From the NCBI RefSeq assembly GCF_900109035.1, contig NZ_FNYD01000014.1:1-64000 (forward strand): a stretch of DNA of 64,000 nt, in the 5' to 3' direction. The notes beneath the pieces are model-generated. The model was not told the DNA's origin. It did no database searches and worked only from the letters and a program-made list of their open reading frames with translations. Within the stretch, counting starts at the first letter, position 1. Every line of letters starts with the position of its first letter. Of this stretch, positions 55,292 to 64,000 are shown piece by piece. Made by a program: the position numbers and the translations under genes. This stretch comes from Cribrihabitans marinus (GTDB lineage Bacteria > Pseudomonadota > Alphaproteobacteria > Rhodobacterales > Rhodobacteraceae).

Positions 55292-56287
55292 ATGTCCTAC
55301 GCCAAGGCCGCCGATTTGCTGCGGGTTGCCGAAATGGCCATGTCCCGCTTTGACGGGATCGCACTCCAGGATCTAACCGAGGAATTCGGCTGCGATCACC
55401 GCACCGCGCAGCGCATGATGCGATCCTTCGAGACCGTCTTTCCGCAAGTCGATATCCGCGAGGACGGGGACCGCCGCCGCCGCTGGCACCTGCCCCGGCA
55501 CGACCCGCGCTGGCTGCAGGCACAGGGCATCCGCGACAGCGAACTCGCCGCGCTGGAACTGGCCATCAAACGCGCCGAACGCGACGGTGCCCCGGACGAG
55601 GCGAAGAGACTGCAAGTTCTGCGAGATCGCCTTCTGGCCGCCATGCCGTCCAGCCTGGCGCGCCGGGCCGAAGCCGACGCCGAGGCGCTGCTCGAAGCGC
55701 AGGGCTTTGCTTCTCGCCCCGGGCCGCGTGTCGTGTCGGACCTGAGCCTGCTGGGGGCGCTGACCGAGGCGCTGCGCGCGCCCTTCACCGTCGAGATAAG
55801 CTATACTTCGGCCGATGGCCGGACGTCCGACCGGTTGCTGGAACCTTATGGGTTGTTACTGGGCATCCGGCGCTATCTCGTCGCCCGGCCCGTCGCGGGC
55901 GACGGCAAGATGCGGCGCTTTCGACTCGACCGTATCGCCGAGGCGCGGATCACCGGCAAGAGTTTTGCCCGCGACCCGGCCTTCGACCTTGGCCAATTCG
56001 CATCGCAGGCTTTCGGTTCGTTCCATTCCGACGCCGAATATGGCCCCGTCGCCTGGCGGTTTTCACCAGAGGCCGCGTCCGTCGCACGGCAGTTCGTCTT
56101 TCACCCGTCGCAGGAGATGCTCGACGAATCGGACGGATCGTTGATCGTGCGGTTCGAAGCCTCAGGGCATCTCGAAATGGCCTGGCATCTCTACCAATGG
56201 GGGAATGACGTCGAAGTGCTGGCCCCCAAGGCGCTCCGCGACATGGTGGCCGGGCATCGCCGCGCCGATTTCCCGGCACTCCCCTGA
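55292..56287 (+). CDS. WYL-domain transcriptional regulator
   Basis: A 331-aa protein with an N-terminal winged HTH (LQDLTEEFGCDHRTAQRMMR, about 23-42), a helical middle, and a WYL domain at about 160-250 (VEISYTSADGRTSDRLLEPYGLLLGIRRYLVAR). The C-terminal WCX-type extension runs to the end. WYL regulators commonly control defence operons and sense nucleic-acid ligands. The ATG at 55292 is chosen because earlier in-frame codons overlap the divergent gene. It lies 72 bp upstream of the nuclease-helicase operon and is probably its regulator. Confidence 0.9.
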   Translation: MSYAKAADLLRVAEMAMSRFDGIALQDLTEEFGCDHRTAQRMMRSFETVFPQVDIREDGDRRRRWHLPRHDPRWLQAQGIRDSELAALELAIKRAERDGAPDEAKRLQVLRDRLLAAMPSSLARRAEADAEALLEAQGFASRPGPRVVSDLSLLGALTEALRAPFTVEISYTSADGRTSDRLLEPYGLLLGIRRYLVARPVAGDGKMRRFRLDRIAEARITGKSFARDPAFDLGQFASQAFGSFHSDAEYGPVAWRFSPEAASVARQFVFHPSQEMLDESDGSLIVRFEASGHLEMAWHLYQWGNDVEVLAPKALRDMVAGHRRADFPALP

Positions 56288-56359
56288 CCCTGACAGCTTT
56301 TGCCACCGTAAGCCGCGACCCTGTAGCAGACCACCGTTAACGATTCGAAAAGATACCTC

Positions 56360-58951
56360 ATGCGCATCGATCCCCTGCTCACCCGCTCTCCGGAATCCGG
56401 CGCGTTGCGCCCCGTCACGAATGACCTGCTGGCCGAGGTCTACCTTTCGCCGCAACGGCCCGAACTGCGCCTTGGCGATCACCTCGGCCCCGGCGCGCCC
56501 TGGTCCGAGAGTTTCGAGGCGGCGCCCGAGGAAACCGCGCGGGCGGTCGAGGCAGGGCTCTTGGCCGTAGCCCATGCAACCCCGTATCTCGACCCTTCTT
56601 ATCTTTCGCCTGAGGCGCTGCCCGAGGGCCGCGCCCGCAGCCACCTGGCCGCGCTGCGCGACCTCTGGCGCGACCTCGGCGCCCTGCCGGGCCAACTGGA
56701 TACCTGGCGCCACGTGCTGAACGCCAAGGCCGGCGATGCGCTCGAGGCGCTGCCGCTGGCCACCCCCGATTGCCCCTTCGCCACCCCGGCCGAGGGCGCA
56801 CTTGCGGGAACCTTGCGCGCGCATCACGGAGCTGCAGAGGCACCGCCGGCATCGTCCTCCGACAAGGAGGGCAGCGCGCTGCGGCACATTCAGGATCATC
56901 TCGGGCGGCGGTCGGACGAGATAGCGCCGGACGGTTCCATCGCATGCCACGGGCTGCGCGACCCGCGCGAGGAGACTGAGTTCGCTGCCGCCCTCGCCCA
57001 GTCCATGCTGGAGGCGGGCCGAGTGGAGAGTGCATCCGAGATCGGCCTTCTGGTGCCCGACGGGCCCGCCTATGCGCTGTCTTTGCGGGAAGCCTTTGAC
57101 AGGGTCGGGCTACCTCTCTCCGGACTGCCGGAACAGGACGCGCGGCGCGATACAACCGGGGAGCTTCTTCCGCTGCTGCTGGTGCTCCTGCAAGGCCCGG
57201 CGCCGCGCACCGCGCTGGCCTCACTCTACGTCGCGCCGGGGATGCCCTGGTCGCCCGAGACCGGGCGCAGAATGGCGCGCGAGGTGATCGACCGGGGCAA
57301 ATCGCGCACGGCGTCGGAACTGGACGGCCCGGCCCGTGACCTGCTGGATGCCCTGCGCCCCTGCGACACGCCCGAGCAATTGTTCGGGCGGCTTGGGGCC
57401 TTTGCACGCGCCGCACCCGGGGTGGAATTGGCCCCGCGTATCGCGCCCCTGAAGACGGTCACGGACAAAACCATCGACTGGCCCCTGCTGCGCCGCCTCG
57501 CCGCGCCGGGGCCGCAAGCCGCCGAGGGGCGGGACCGGTTCGTTGAAGGTGTCTCGTTCTTTACCGAAAGCGCCCTGCCCTGGCGTCCGGTCCGCCAGCT
57601 GATCGTGCTGGGCATGGCCGGCGGGCACTGGCCCCGTCTGCCGGGATCGACCCCGTTCTTCACCGAGGGCGAGATCGCGCTGATCCGCGACAGCGGCCTG
57701 TTGCTGGAAGGCCGCCGGCAGAAACTGGCGCGCGGACTGGAACTGTTCCGCCGCCAGCTGGGTGCGGCCACAGAGGGCGTGACGCTGCTGGTGCCCGCGA
57801 TGGACATGCGCGGAGACCGCCTGACGCCCTCTACCGGGCTTGCCCTGATCGCGCATATGCTGGGGGCCGAAGAGCCTGCCGACCTGGTGCAGGACCTGCG
57901 GTCGGTCGCACCCGAGGACTGGCCCGTCGCAGCCACCCTTCCCGCCCTCGTCCCGCAGGGCGGCGCACCCGATCTGCCCGAGTGCGGCGTCCTGCACATC
58001 CAGCGCGGCCTGGGCACGCCGGACAAACCCGGCGTCGATCTGCTGCGCCTGCGCGAGACCGAGGATGGCCCGCTGCCGCATTCGCCGTCGCGGCTTGAGA
58101 CCCTGCTGGTCAGCCCGCTCGGCTGGCTGCTGGACGAACTCGGCGCCAAGGACCGCGCCTGGGCGCCCGAGACCCTCGACGTGATGACTCTTGGCACGCT
58201 GATGCACCAGGTGCTGGAGGATGTCTATGCCGAGGGCGCGCCGGTGCCGGATGACGCCACGCTGACCACGACGGTCCCCGGCGTGCTCGAGAGCGCGATC
58301 CGCCGTCACGCGCGCTGGTTGACTGATGCCGCCTGGGCCACGGAACGGGCCAGCCTACTGCGCGAGGCGCAGGATATCTGCACCGCCTGGGCTGGTTTCC
58401 TGCGCGACACCGGGGCCAAGGTCCTGCACAACGAGATCGAATTGAAGGGCGATCACGGCGGCCTGCTGCTGCATGGCAAGGCGGACTGCCTGCTGAAGCT
58501 GCCCGACGGGCGGATCCTCGTGGTCGACCACAAGCGCTCCAGTGCGGGCGGTCGGCGCGAGCGCATGGCCAGGGGCTGGGACCTGCAGGTGGCGCTCTAC
58601 CGCGCCATGCTGGAACGGCCCTCGGAGGACACCGCGCTGACCCGGCTGGTGGCCGAGGGCGCGCAGGTCGTCACCGCCTACCACATGCTGCGCGACGGCA
58701 CCGTCCTGTCGGATGCCCATGGCGTCGATGTGCCAAGGGTCGAGACGGCCGGCGCGGATGCAGCCGTGAAAGCGATGGAACACCTTGCCAAGGTCCTCGC
58801 CGAGGTTGGCGCGGGCACAATCCGCCTTAACCGTGAAGGCGACGCCAAGACCTTCGATAAGGAGCGCGGCATCAAGGCCTATGCCCTGAAAAACCCGGTG
58901 GTGGCGGCCTTTTGCCTGCCGGAAACGCAAGAAGAGGAGGACGCGCAATGA
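56360..58951 (+). CDS. AddB-like RecB-family nuclease
   Basis: An 863-aa protein, shorter than host AddB (about 1000). The N-terminal and middle parts resemble an inactivated UvrD-like helicase fold without Walker A. The C-terminal PD-(D/E)XK nuclease of RecB type has the His in GTLMHQVLEDVY (about 615), HGKADCLLKLPDG with the Asp, VVDHKRSS with the DxK pair, and QVALYRAML. The four Cys of an iron-sulfur cluster seen in classical AddB are not present. It overlaps the next gene by ATGA and should form a two-subunit nuclease-helicase with it. Confidence 0.85.
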   Translation: MRIDPLLTRSPESGALRPVTNDLLAEVYLSPQRPELRLGDHLGPGAPWSESFEAAPEETARAVEAGLLAVAHATPYLDPSYLSPEALPEGRARSHLAALRDLWRDLGALPGQLDTWRHVLNAKAGDALEALPLATPDCPFATPAEGALAGTLRAHHGAAEAPPASSSDKEGSALRHIQDHLGRRSDEIAPDGSIACHGLRDPREETEFAAALAQSMLEAGRVESASEIGLLVPDGPAYALSLREAFDRVGLPLSGLPEQDARRDTTGELLPLLLVLLQGPAPRTALASLYVAPGMPWSPETGRRMAREVIDRGKSRTASELDGPARDLLDALRPCDTPEQLFGRLGAFARAAPGVELAPRIAPLKTVTDKTIDWPLLRRLAAPGPQAAEGRDRFVEGVSFFTESALPWRPVRQLIVLGMAGGHWPRLPGSTPFFTEGEIALIRDSGLLLEGRRQKLARGLELFRRQLGAATEGVTLLVPAMDMRGDRLTPSTGLALIAHMLGAEEPADLVQDLRSVAPEDWPVAATLPALVPQGGAPDLPECGVLHIQRGLGTPDKPGVDLLRLRETEDGPLPHSPSRLETLLVSPLGWLLDELGAKDRAWAPETLDVMTLGTLMHQVLEDVYAEGAPVPDDATLTTTVPGVLESAIRRHARWLTDAAWATERASLLREAQDICTAWAGFLRDTGAKVLHNEIELKGDHGGLLLHGKADCLLKLPDGRILVVDHKRSSAGGRRERMARGWDLQVALYRAMLERPSEDTALTRLVAEGAQVVTAYHMLRDGTVLSDAHGVDVPRVETAGADAAVKAMEHLAKVLAEVGAGTIRLNREGDAKTFDKERGIKAYALKNPVVAAFCLPETQEEEDAQ

Positions 58952-61900
58952 CCGATCTGTCCCTCGTGCCCGCTGGTGCTGGCGCCGGCAAGACCTACCA
59001 CATCCAGAAGACGTTGGGGGAATGGGTCGAGACGGGCGAGGTGTCTCCGGGCCGCATCCTTGCCGTGACCTTCACCGAGGCGGCGGCGGCCGAGATGCGC
59101 GACCGGGTGCGCGGCGAATTGATGGCGCGCGGGCGACTCGAAGACGCGCTGGAGATCGACCGCGCCTACATGGGCACGATCCACGCCCTGGGACAGCGGT
59201 TGTTGACGGAACACGCCTTCGCTGCCGGACGCTCACCCGAAAGCCGGCTCTTGAGCGAGCCGGAACGCGATCTGCTGATCCGGCTGGAGATGACCCGCTG
59301 CACCGCCTTGCACCCCTTGATGCGGGACTTGGGGCGGTTCGGTTACGCTTGGGACTTCGCCACGGGGGCCAGCGCCGAGGACAACTTTCGGGCCGATGTT
59401 CTAAGGACAGTGGACCTGATTCGCGGCCTTGGCGCGCGCGGGCAGTCGCCGGATATCCTTGAACCGGCGTTGGACGCGCTGGCCGAGGGCTATGGCGCGG
59501 TTGCGCCGGACGGCGCGACGCTCACAGCGTCGCTGCAACGTGCCGTACAGGACCTTCTGGAGGCTTTCCCCGACAGCCTCGGCCCGCTTTTCGACGGCAA
59601 CGGATCGGCGGTAAAGTCCTTCTCGGACAATCACCGCGACCTTCGGCTCGCGGCGCGGGACGGCGTGCTGGCGCGGGACTGGACGCTCTGGCAGAAACTG
59701 CGCGACCTGCGGCAGTCCAAACGTGGCGCACCGACCCCCGAAGGCTATGACGACCTCGCCGCCGTTGTCATGGAGGTCGCAAATGCCCTGCCACGCCATC
59801 CCGGCCCGCTGGCCGATGCGCAGGCGCACCTGAGCGCGCTCGTGACCGGCGCGCAGGAGGTGCTGGAGGCCTACGAGGAGGCCAAGCGCAAGGCCGGGCT
59901 GATCGATTACGCCGACATGATCGCCGAGGCCGAGACTCTGCTGCGCGCCTGCCCCGACATCCTCCAAGCCGTGCTGGGCGAAATCGATTGCGTGGTGATC
60001 GACGAATTCCAGGACACCAACCCGGTGCAGTTCGCCCTGCTCTGGCGGCTGGCGCGCGGGGCGAAACGCGCGCTCATCGTGGGCGACACCAAACAGTCGA
60101 TCATGGGTTTCCAGGGTGCCGACCCGCGCCTGACCGAAGCTCTGCAGGCCGCCCATCCCGAGACTGTCACACCGCTCTATCGCAACTGGCGGTCCGATCC
60201 GAGGATCATGGCGATGGTCAACACCCTCGGCCCGACACTCTTCGACAACTACAATCCTCTGGCCCCACAGCGCGCCGAAACCGGCGAGACAGCGCTGGAG
60301 GTTCTGGACCTGCCGAAAGGCCGCAAGGACACCACGGCAGAGTGTATTGCGAACCGCGTGGCCGACATCCTGAAGGCAGAAACGCCTGTCTACGACAAGG
60401 CGCTGAAGACCATGCGCCCCGCCCGACCCAGCGACGTGGCCGTGCTGACTTATACACACCAGAAGGCCAGCGCGGCGGCTGCGGCTCTGGAGGCTCACGG
60501 CCTGCCGGTGCGCATCCAACAGGACGGCTGGCTAAGCTCGCTCGCAATGCGCGCCGCCCGCGCCGCCCTGGCCTTTGCCGCCGACCCAGAGGACAGCCAC
60601 GCCGCGCTGACTTGGCTGACGCTCGGCCCGCCGCGCGTGCCGCTGGAGGATGCCTTGCACAACGCCGTCGATGGGGTGCTGGGCGCACATGTCTCTCTCG
60701 CCCCCCTGCACGCGCTCAATGACGGGATCGCCACCCGCCCGGTGGGCGAGACCCTGGCCGATGTGATGCGCGTGACCAGCCTGCGCGACTGGGCCGCCGG
60801 GCTGGCGCAGCCCGCGCAGGCGCTGGCCGACCTCGCCCGGCTCGAGGGTGAGGCGCAGGAGTTCGACATTATGGCGCACGACCTGCGCGCCGCCGCTGGT
60901 TTCCATGGCGCCGGGGTGCAGGTCTTTCTGGGTTGGATCGCATCCCAGACCGCCAGGGATTGGGACCGCCATCCCGACCCGGACGGCTGGTCCTCCTCGG
61001 GCATCGAAATCTGCACCTGGCACGCCGCCAAGGGCCGCGAATGGCCGATCACCGTGGTCGCCGGACTGGACCAGAAGATCGCCGAACGCCCGGGCACTCT
61101 GCGGGCCGAGTTCGATGGCTTCGACGATCTCGACAACGTGCTGGACCATGCCGGCCTGGGCTACCTGCCAGACTTCGCCGCGCCGGAATCGCAGGAGCCT
61201 TTCACCGAAGCCCGCCGCCCCGAGGATGAACGCGACGCGGCGCGCAAGCTTTACGTCGCGCTGACTCGGGCGCGCGACCGGCTGATCCTGGTGATGCCGC
61301 GCGAGAAGTCCAAGCCGCGCGACACTGCCGAACGCATGGTCGACCTGCTGCGCGACCGCGCCGGGTTCGAGACAGCCGATTGCACGCTGACCGTCGTGAG
61401 CCAGCCCTTTGCCTCGCGGGTTGCCGAAGGCATTCCCGACGAACCGGTTTCCTCAGGGGCCGCATCGGCCGAGACCCACACCCGCTTCGGCAAGGCACGC
61501 AGCCCTCTCGCCACCAAACGCACGCCCTGGCGGCGCAGCCCCTCGACCCTTGCCGAACCGGAGCCGGCCCATGCCGTCCTACTGGAAACGGTGCGCCTGG
61601 CCGAGGGCGTCACGGAGACCAGCACCGGCAGCGCGACCGAACGCGGCACCGCCTGGCATCTCGCCTTCCGCGTGCTGGCCGCCCGACCGGACCTGACCGA
61701 CCGGATCTCCGCAGCTACCGGCCTTCCCGGCCATGCGATCACTCAGATCGCCGCTCAGGCGCAGGCATTGACCAGTTGGCTGGCAGACCGGGGATATGAC
61801 AGGCTGCATTTCGAATTGCCGCTGCAGGAGACCGCCTTGGACGGTTCCGAAACCAACGCCATCCTCGACTGTCTTGCCGAGGGGCCGCAGGGCCTGATGA

Positions 61901-62091
61901 TCGTCGACCACAAGTCCGGCACCTGCCCCGACCCCACCGAACGCTTTGCCACCTACCAGCCGCAACTGGCCGCCTATGCCGCTATGGTCCGCAGGCGCTG
62001 GCCGGACAAGCCGCTGCAGGGCGTCGCCATCCACTGGATGAGCGAGGGCACGCTAAGCGTTGCGACCGCCCCGATTATGGAACCGGCCTGA
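58948..62091 (+). CDS. AddA-like UvrD helicase with RecB nuclease domain
   Basis: A 1047-aa SF1 helicase-nuclease. Walker A is AGAGAGKT at 9-16, Walker B with VVIDEFQDTNP near 350, then GDTKQSIMGFQGA, and the C-terminal lobe TWHAAKGREWP and VALTRARDRL. The nuclease domain around 970-995 reads AILDCLAEG..LMIVDHKSG, followed by YQPQLAAYA. All core motifs are intact. The start is the ATG inside the AddB-like stop. Its stop overlaps DUF6361 (TGATG). Unlike the host RecBCD/AddAB pair it is embedded in a WYL-PLD operon, pointing to defence rather than repair. Confidence 0.88.
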   Translation: MTDLSLVPAGAGAGKTYHIQKTLGEWVETGEVSPGRILAVTFTEAAAAEMRDRVRGELMARGRLEDALEIDRAYMGTIHALGQRLLTEHAFAAGRSPESRLLSEPERDLLIRLEMTRCTALHPLMRDLGRFGYAWDFATGASAEDNFRADVLRTVDLIRGLGARGQSPDILEPALDALAEGYGAVAPDGATLTASLQRAVQDLLEAFPDSLGPLFDGNGSAVKSFSDNHRDLRLAARDGVLARDWTLWQKLRDLRQSKRGAPTPEGYDDLAAVVMEVANALPRHPGPLADAQAHLSALVTGAQEVLEAYEEAKRKAGLIDYADMIAEAETLLRACPDILQAVLGEIDCVVIDEFQDTNPVQFALLWRLARGAKRALIVGDTKQSIMGFQGADPRLTEALQAAHPETVTPLYRNWRSDPRIMAMVNTLGPTLFDNYNPLAPQRAETGETALEVLDLPKGRKDTTAECIANRVADILKAETPVYDKALKTMRPARPSDVAVLTYTHQKASAAAAALEAHGLPVRIQQDGWLSSLAMRAARAALAFAADPEDSHAALTWLTLGPPRVPLEDALHNAVDGVLGAHVSLAPLHALNDGIATRPVGETLADVMRVTSLRDWAAGLAQPAQALADLARLEGEAQEFDIMAHDLRAAAGFHGAGVQVFLGWIASQTARDWDRHPDPDGWSSSGIEICTWHAAKGREWPITVVAGLDQKIAERPGTLRAEFDGFDDLDNVLDHAGLGYLPDFAAPESQEPFTEARRPEDERDAARKLYVALTRARDRLILVMPREKSKPRDTAERMVDLLRDRAGFETADCTLTVVSQPFASRVAEGIPDEPVSSGAASAETHTRFGKARSPLATKRTPWRRSPSTLAEPEPAHAVLLETVRLAEGVTETSTGSATERGTAWHLAFRVLAARPDLTDRISAATGLPGHAITQIAAQAQALTSWLADRGYDRLHFELPLQETALDGSETNAILDCLAEGPQGLMIVDHKSGTCPDPTERFATYQPQLAAYAAMVRRRWPDKPLQGVAIHWMSEGTLSVATAPIMEPA

Positions 62092-63260
62092 TGTCCTTTC
62101 TCGCATGGATCGACTTCGACCAGGCCGACCGGGATCGCACCCGCCGGATCATGGACCTCTTCGGTCAGGAAGACACCCGAGACGAGCTTGGCCTCGGTTC
62201 GGTGCGCGATGCACTTGCGGACCTCATGTTCCCCGGCACATCGACGATCCAGACGCGGTTGCGCTACATGCTGTTCGTGCCCTGGATCTACCGGATGGCC
62301 GGAACGCACAAGGGCACGGCCGCCGCTCGGCGCGAGCTGGCGCGTGCCCTTGAGATCCGTCTGATCGAGGCACTTGTGCGCGGCGGCGAGACGCAGAACG
62401 TCATCGGCAGCGCAGCACGGGAAAAGCTGAAGCGTCTGCCCAGCGACGTCTACTGGGCGGGCCTGCTGACGCTCGGCATCCGGCGCTTCCAGGGCAGTCG
62501 CAATGCCTGTCTCGAGGCGACCCCGGGCGAAGCGCAAACGCTCTGGGCCAATGGATTGCCGCCCGCGCCAGACGATTTCCTGTCATCCCCGGACAGCACG
62601 GCGACCTTTCCGCTTTCGACGGAAGAGGCCGATTTCCTGCGGGACCGGCTGGCACAGGACGCGCCGCACAGCCTGTTCACGCTCTTGTCCCGCCAGGCGA
62701 GCGCCGCCGAGTGCGACATGATCTGGCAGCATCCCTCGCGCGCTGATTGGCCCAATCACATCAGGACGCTCGTCGGTCATGCCGAGCGGTTTTCTCGTCT
62801 GATGCACAGCGCCTCCCTGCTCTACAATCTAATGCTGTCGGAGAAGGCGGCGCAGATGCAGGGGGCGCATGAGAGCAGCTGGCATGATCGGGTCGAGACC
62901 TATTCCGCGATGCTCGACACGTGGAAAGCCGAGACCCCCCATGACCTGTTCACCGATTGGGACCTTCAGGATCTTTGGCTTTTGGCGCAGGACACAATCC
63001 ACGATGTCAAACCACACAGCCGCAGGTTCATAGAAACATGGCGCGAGACCGTGCTGGAAACGGGCGGAGGCGTGCGCAACGATGCTACCGCCCGCGCCCT
63101 TGTCCGCGACCGCGAAACCCGTCTGAAAGGCGCGAAGTCCCGCTTCCGCAACGACAGCGCGCTGATGCGATGGAGCGGCGCGTCGGGGACAGCGCCGCTT
63201 AACTTCCGCTGGAAACCCGTCGTTACCAATCACGTCAGGGATCTTGTGGATGCAGAATAA
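62091..63260 (+). CDS. DUF6361 family protein
   Basis: A 389-aa protein that fits DUF6361: MSFLAWIDFDQADRDRTRRI at the start, then FPGTSTIQTRLRYMLFVPWIYR. It is soluble and helical, with an Arg-rich tail. No catalytic motif is evident. Function is unknown; the family sits next to helicases and PLD-like proteins in defence-type regions. It starts in the helicase stop (TGATG) and overlaps the next gene by 11 bp, so the operon is strongly coupled. Confidence 0.8.
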   Translation: MSFLAWIDFDQADRDRTRRIMDLFGQEDTRDELGLGSVRDALADLMFPGTSTIQTRLRYMLFVPWIYRMAGTHKGTAAARRELARALEIRLIEALVRGGETQNVIGSAAREKLKRLPSDVYWAGLLTLGIRRFQGSRNACLEATPGEAQTLWANGLPPAPDDFLSSPDSTATFPLSTEEADFLRDRLAQDAPHSLFTLLSRQASAAECDMIWQHPSRADWPNHIRTLVGHAERFSRLMHSASLLYNLMLSEKAAQMQGAHESSWHDRVETYSAMLDTWKAETPHDLFTDWDLQDLWLLAQDTIHDVKPHSRRFIETWRETVLETGGGVRNDATARALVRDRETRLKGAKSRFRNDSALMRWSGASGTAPLNFRWKPVVTNHVRDLVDAE

Positions 63261-64000
63261 TGCTGCGCTCGATCCCGAAAACCGCGCGCTTTACGCCGAG
63301 ATCCTGCGGGCGCCTGCGGGGTATGACCTCGATGCCGCGCTGGCGACGACCTATACGCTGGACTTTGAAACGGCCCTCGTTGTCCCGGCGACGCTGGCCT
63401 TTCACGCTGCCGAAAACAGGCAAGAGACATTGGACACGCCGCTTGCGCTGCTTGAAGGGTTGGAGCGCCTGTCGTCCCGCATCGCGATCTTCTGCGAGGC
63501 CGGTCGGATCAAGTCCGTCCCCAAGGGGGCCAACCGCCTGACTGCGCTGCTCGAAGATACCGTGACGGAGGTAACAGCCCCGCGCGACGGCGCCTTTCAC
63601 CCCAAGCTATGGTTCCTGCGGTTCGTTCCCATCGGCGGCCATGGGCGGCCGCGCCTGCGGCTGGCCTTGCTGTCCCGCAACCTGACGACGGACGCCTCCT
63701 GGGACCTGTCCCTGTCTCTGGACGGCGTGGCGACAGCGAACGCACGCGACCAGAACGCACCGCTTGTCGAGCTTGTCAGTGCCTTGCCCGGCATGGCCTC
63801 CGGTCGGCCCGCCCCGGCGCCCGTCGCGTCGATGGTCGCTTCCCTCGCCAAGGATCTTGCACGCGCCGAATGGGACTACCCGAGGCACGTCAACAAGATC
63901 AGCTTTGCTGTGAACGGGCTGAGCGATCGGGTCTGGCGTCCGCAGGTTGGCCGCACACTGGGCATCATTTCGCCCTTTGTCACGGATGGCGCATTGTCGG
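63250..64000 (+). CDS. PLD-like nuclease/phosphodiesterase, truncated by window edge
   Basis: At least 250 residues, open at the right edge. The ATG at 63250 gives MQNNAALDPENRALYAEIL. A first HKD-type half-motif is FHPKLWFLRF (HxK, about residues 117-119), followed by LLSRNLTTDASWDLS, the Ser/Asn/Asp stretch of PLD-like proteins. A second half-motif would lie beyond the edge. It overlaps DUF6361 by 11 bp and closes the visible part of module B. PLD proteins occur in several defence systems (DrmC of DISARM among them). Confidence 0.75.
   Translation, partial: MQNNAALDPENRALYAEILRAPAGYDLDAALATTYTLDFETALVVPATLAFHAAENRQETLDTPLALLEGLERLSSRIAIFCEAGRIKSVPKGANRLTALLEDTVTEVTAPRDGAFHPKLWFLRFVPIGGHGRPRLRLALLSRNLTTDASWDLSLSLDGVATANARDQNAPLVELVSALPGMASGRPAPAPVASMVASLAKDLARAEWDYPRHVNKISFAVNGLSDRVWRPQVGRTLGIISPFVTDGALS

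Noticed and set aside
56360-62091. Host addB-addA repair genes
   Set aside because: Both proteins are shorter than usual, AddB lacks the iron-sulfur Cys set, and the genes are locked into an operon with DUF6361 and PLD after a WYL regulator.
1-64000. CRISPR array, rRNA genes or prophage structural genes
   Set aside because: No spaced identical repeats, rRNA-like stretches, or capsid, tail or terminase-like proteins were seen on either strand.

Overview
The window looks like a chromosome segment of a GC-rich marine-type alphaproteobacterium, most likely order Rhodobacterales (Roseobacter/Paracoccaceae group). The evidence is the gene order trpGDC-moaC-moeA-lexA, then comEC, gltX and gltA, a split corrinoid protein/DUF1638 pair, and an alphaproteobacterial SOS box (GAAC-N7-GAAC) in front of lexA. 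All of this is read from the sequence alone.

Positions 1-28332 are ordinary host DNA. A membrane-anchored PpiD-type foldase is followed by trpE, a class III nucleotide cyclase with a membrane segment and repeat domain, a Tat-exported cyclic-nucleotide phosphodiesterase/3'-nucleotidase, and a divergent polysaccharide deacetylase on the minus strand. The coupled trpG-trpD-trpC-moaC-moeA operon comes next, then autoregulated lexA. After that come comEC (minus), gltX, gltA with a textbook terminator, a radical SAM protein, a corrinoid protein with DUF1638, SufE, a lipoprotein, rnd, purN/purM, a CAT-anticodon tRNA, an EnvZ-like orphan sensor kinase, an MBL-fold hydrolase and tRNA-Asn.

From tRNA-Asn (28258-28332) to the right edge the window is an accessory island. 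Its left end carries a 12-bp iteron-like array and two related tyrosine recombinases on the plus strand; the second has lost its catalytic tyrosine and a box His. A minus-strand block follows: three small unknown genes, two further unrelated-looking tyrosine recombinases and a two-HTH excisionase-like gene. A divergent plus-strand pair comes next: an SF2-like ATPase and a KfrA-like coiled-coil DNA-binding protein with a perfect 21-bp palindrome in its promoter. This looks like the maintenance module of a plasmid-like integrative element.

The cargo is two multi-gene defence-like modules. Module A (53767 down to 41147, minus strand) is four translationally coupled genes: a giant DUF1998 DEAD-like helicase, a DrmD-like SNF2 helicase, an Eco57I/DrmMI-type adenine methylase and an HNH nuclease. 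It resembles a hybrid of Druantia and class 1 DISARM, with an HNH nuclease where DISARM would have a PLD protein. A truncated IS5-like transposase separates it from module B (about 54484 to the right edge). Module B has a WYL regulator with a divergent unknown gene, an AddB-like RecB-family nuclease, an AddA-like UvrD helicase-nuclease, a DUF6361 protein and a PLD-like protein cut off by the window edge. I do not recognise module B as a named defence system, and it is the best candidate here for an undescribed one.
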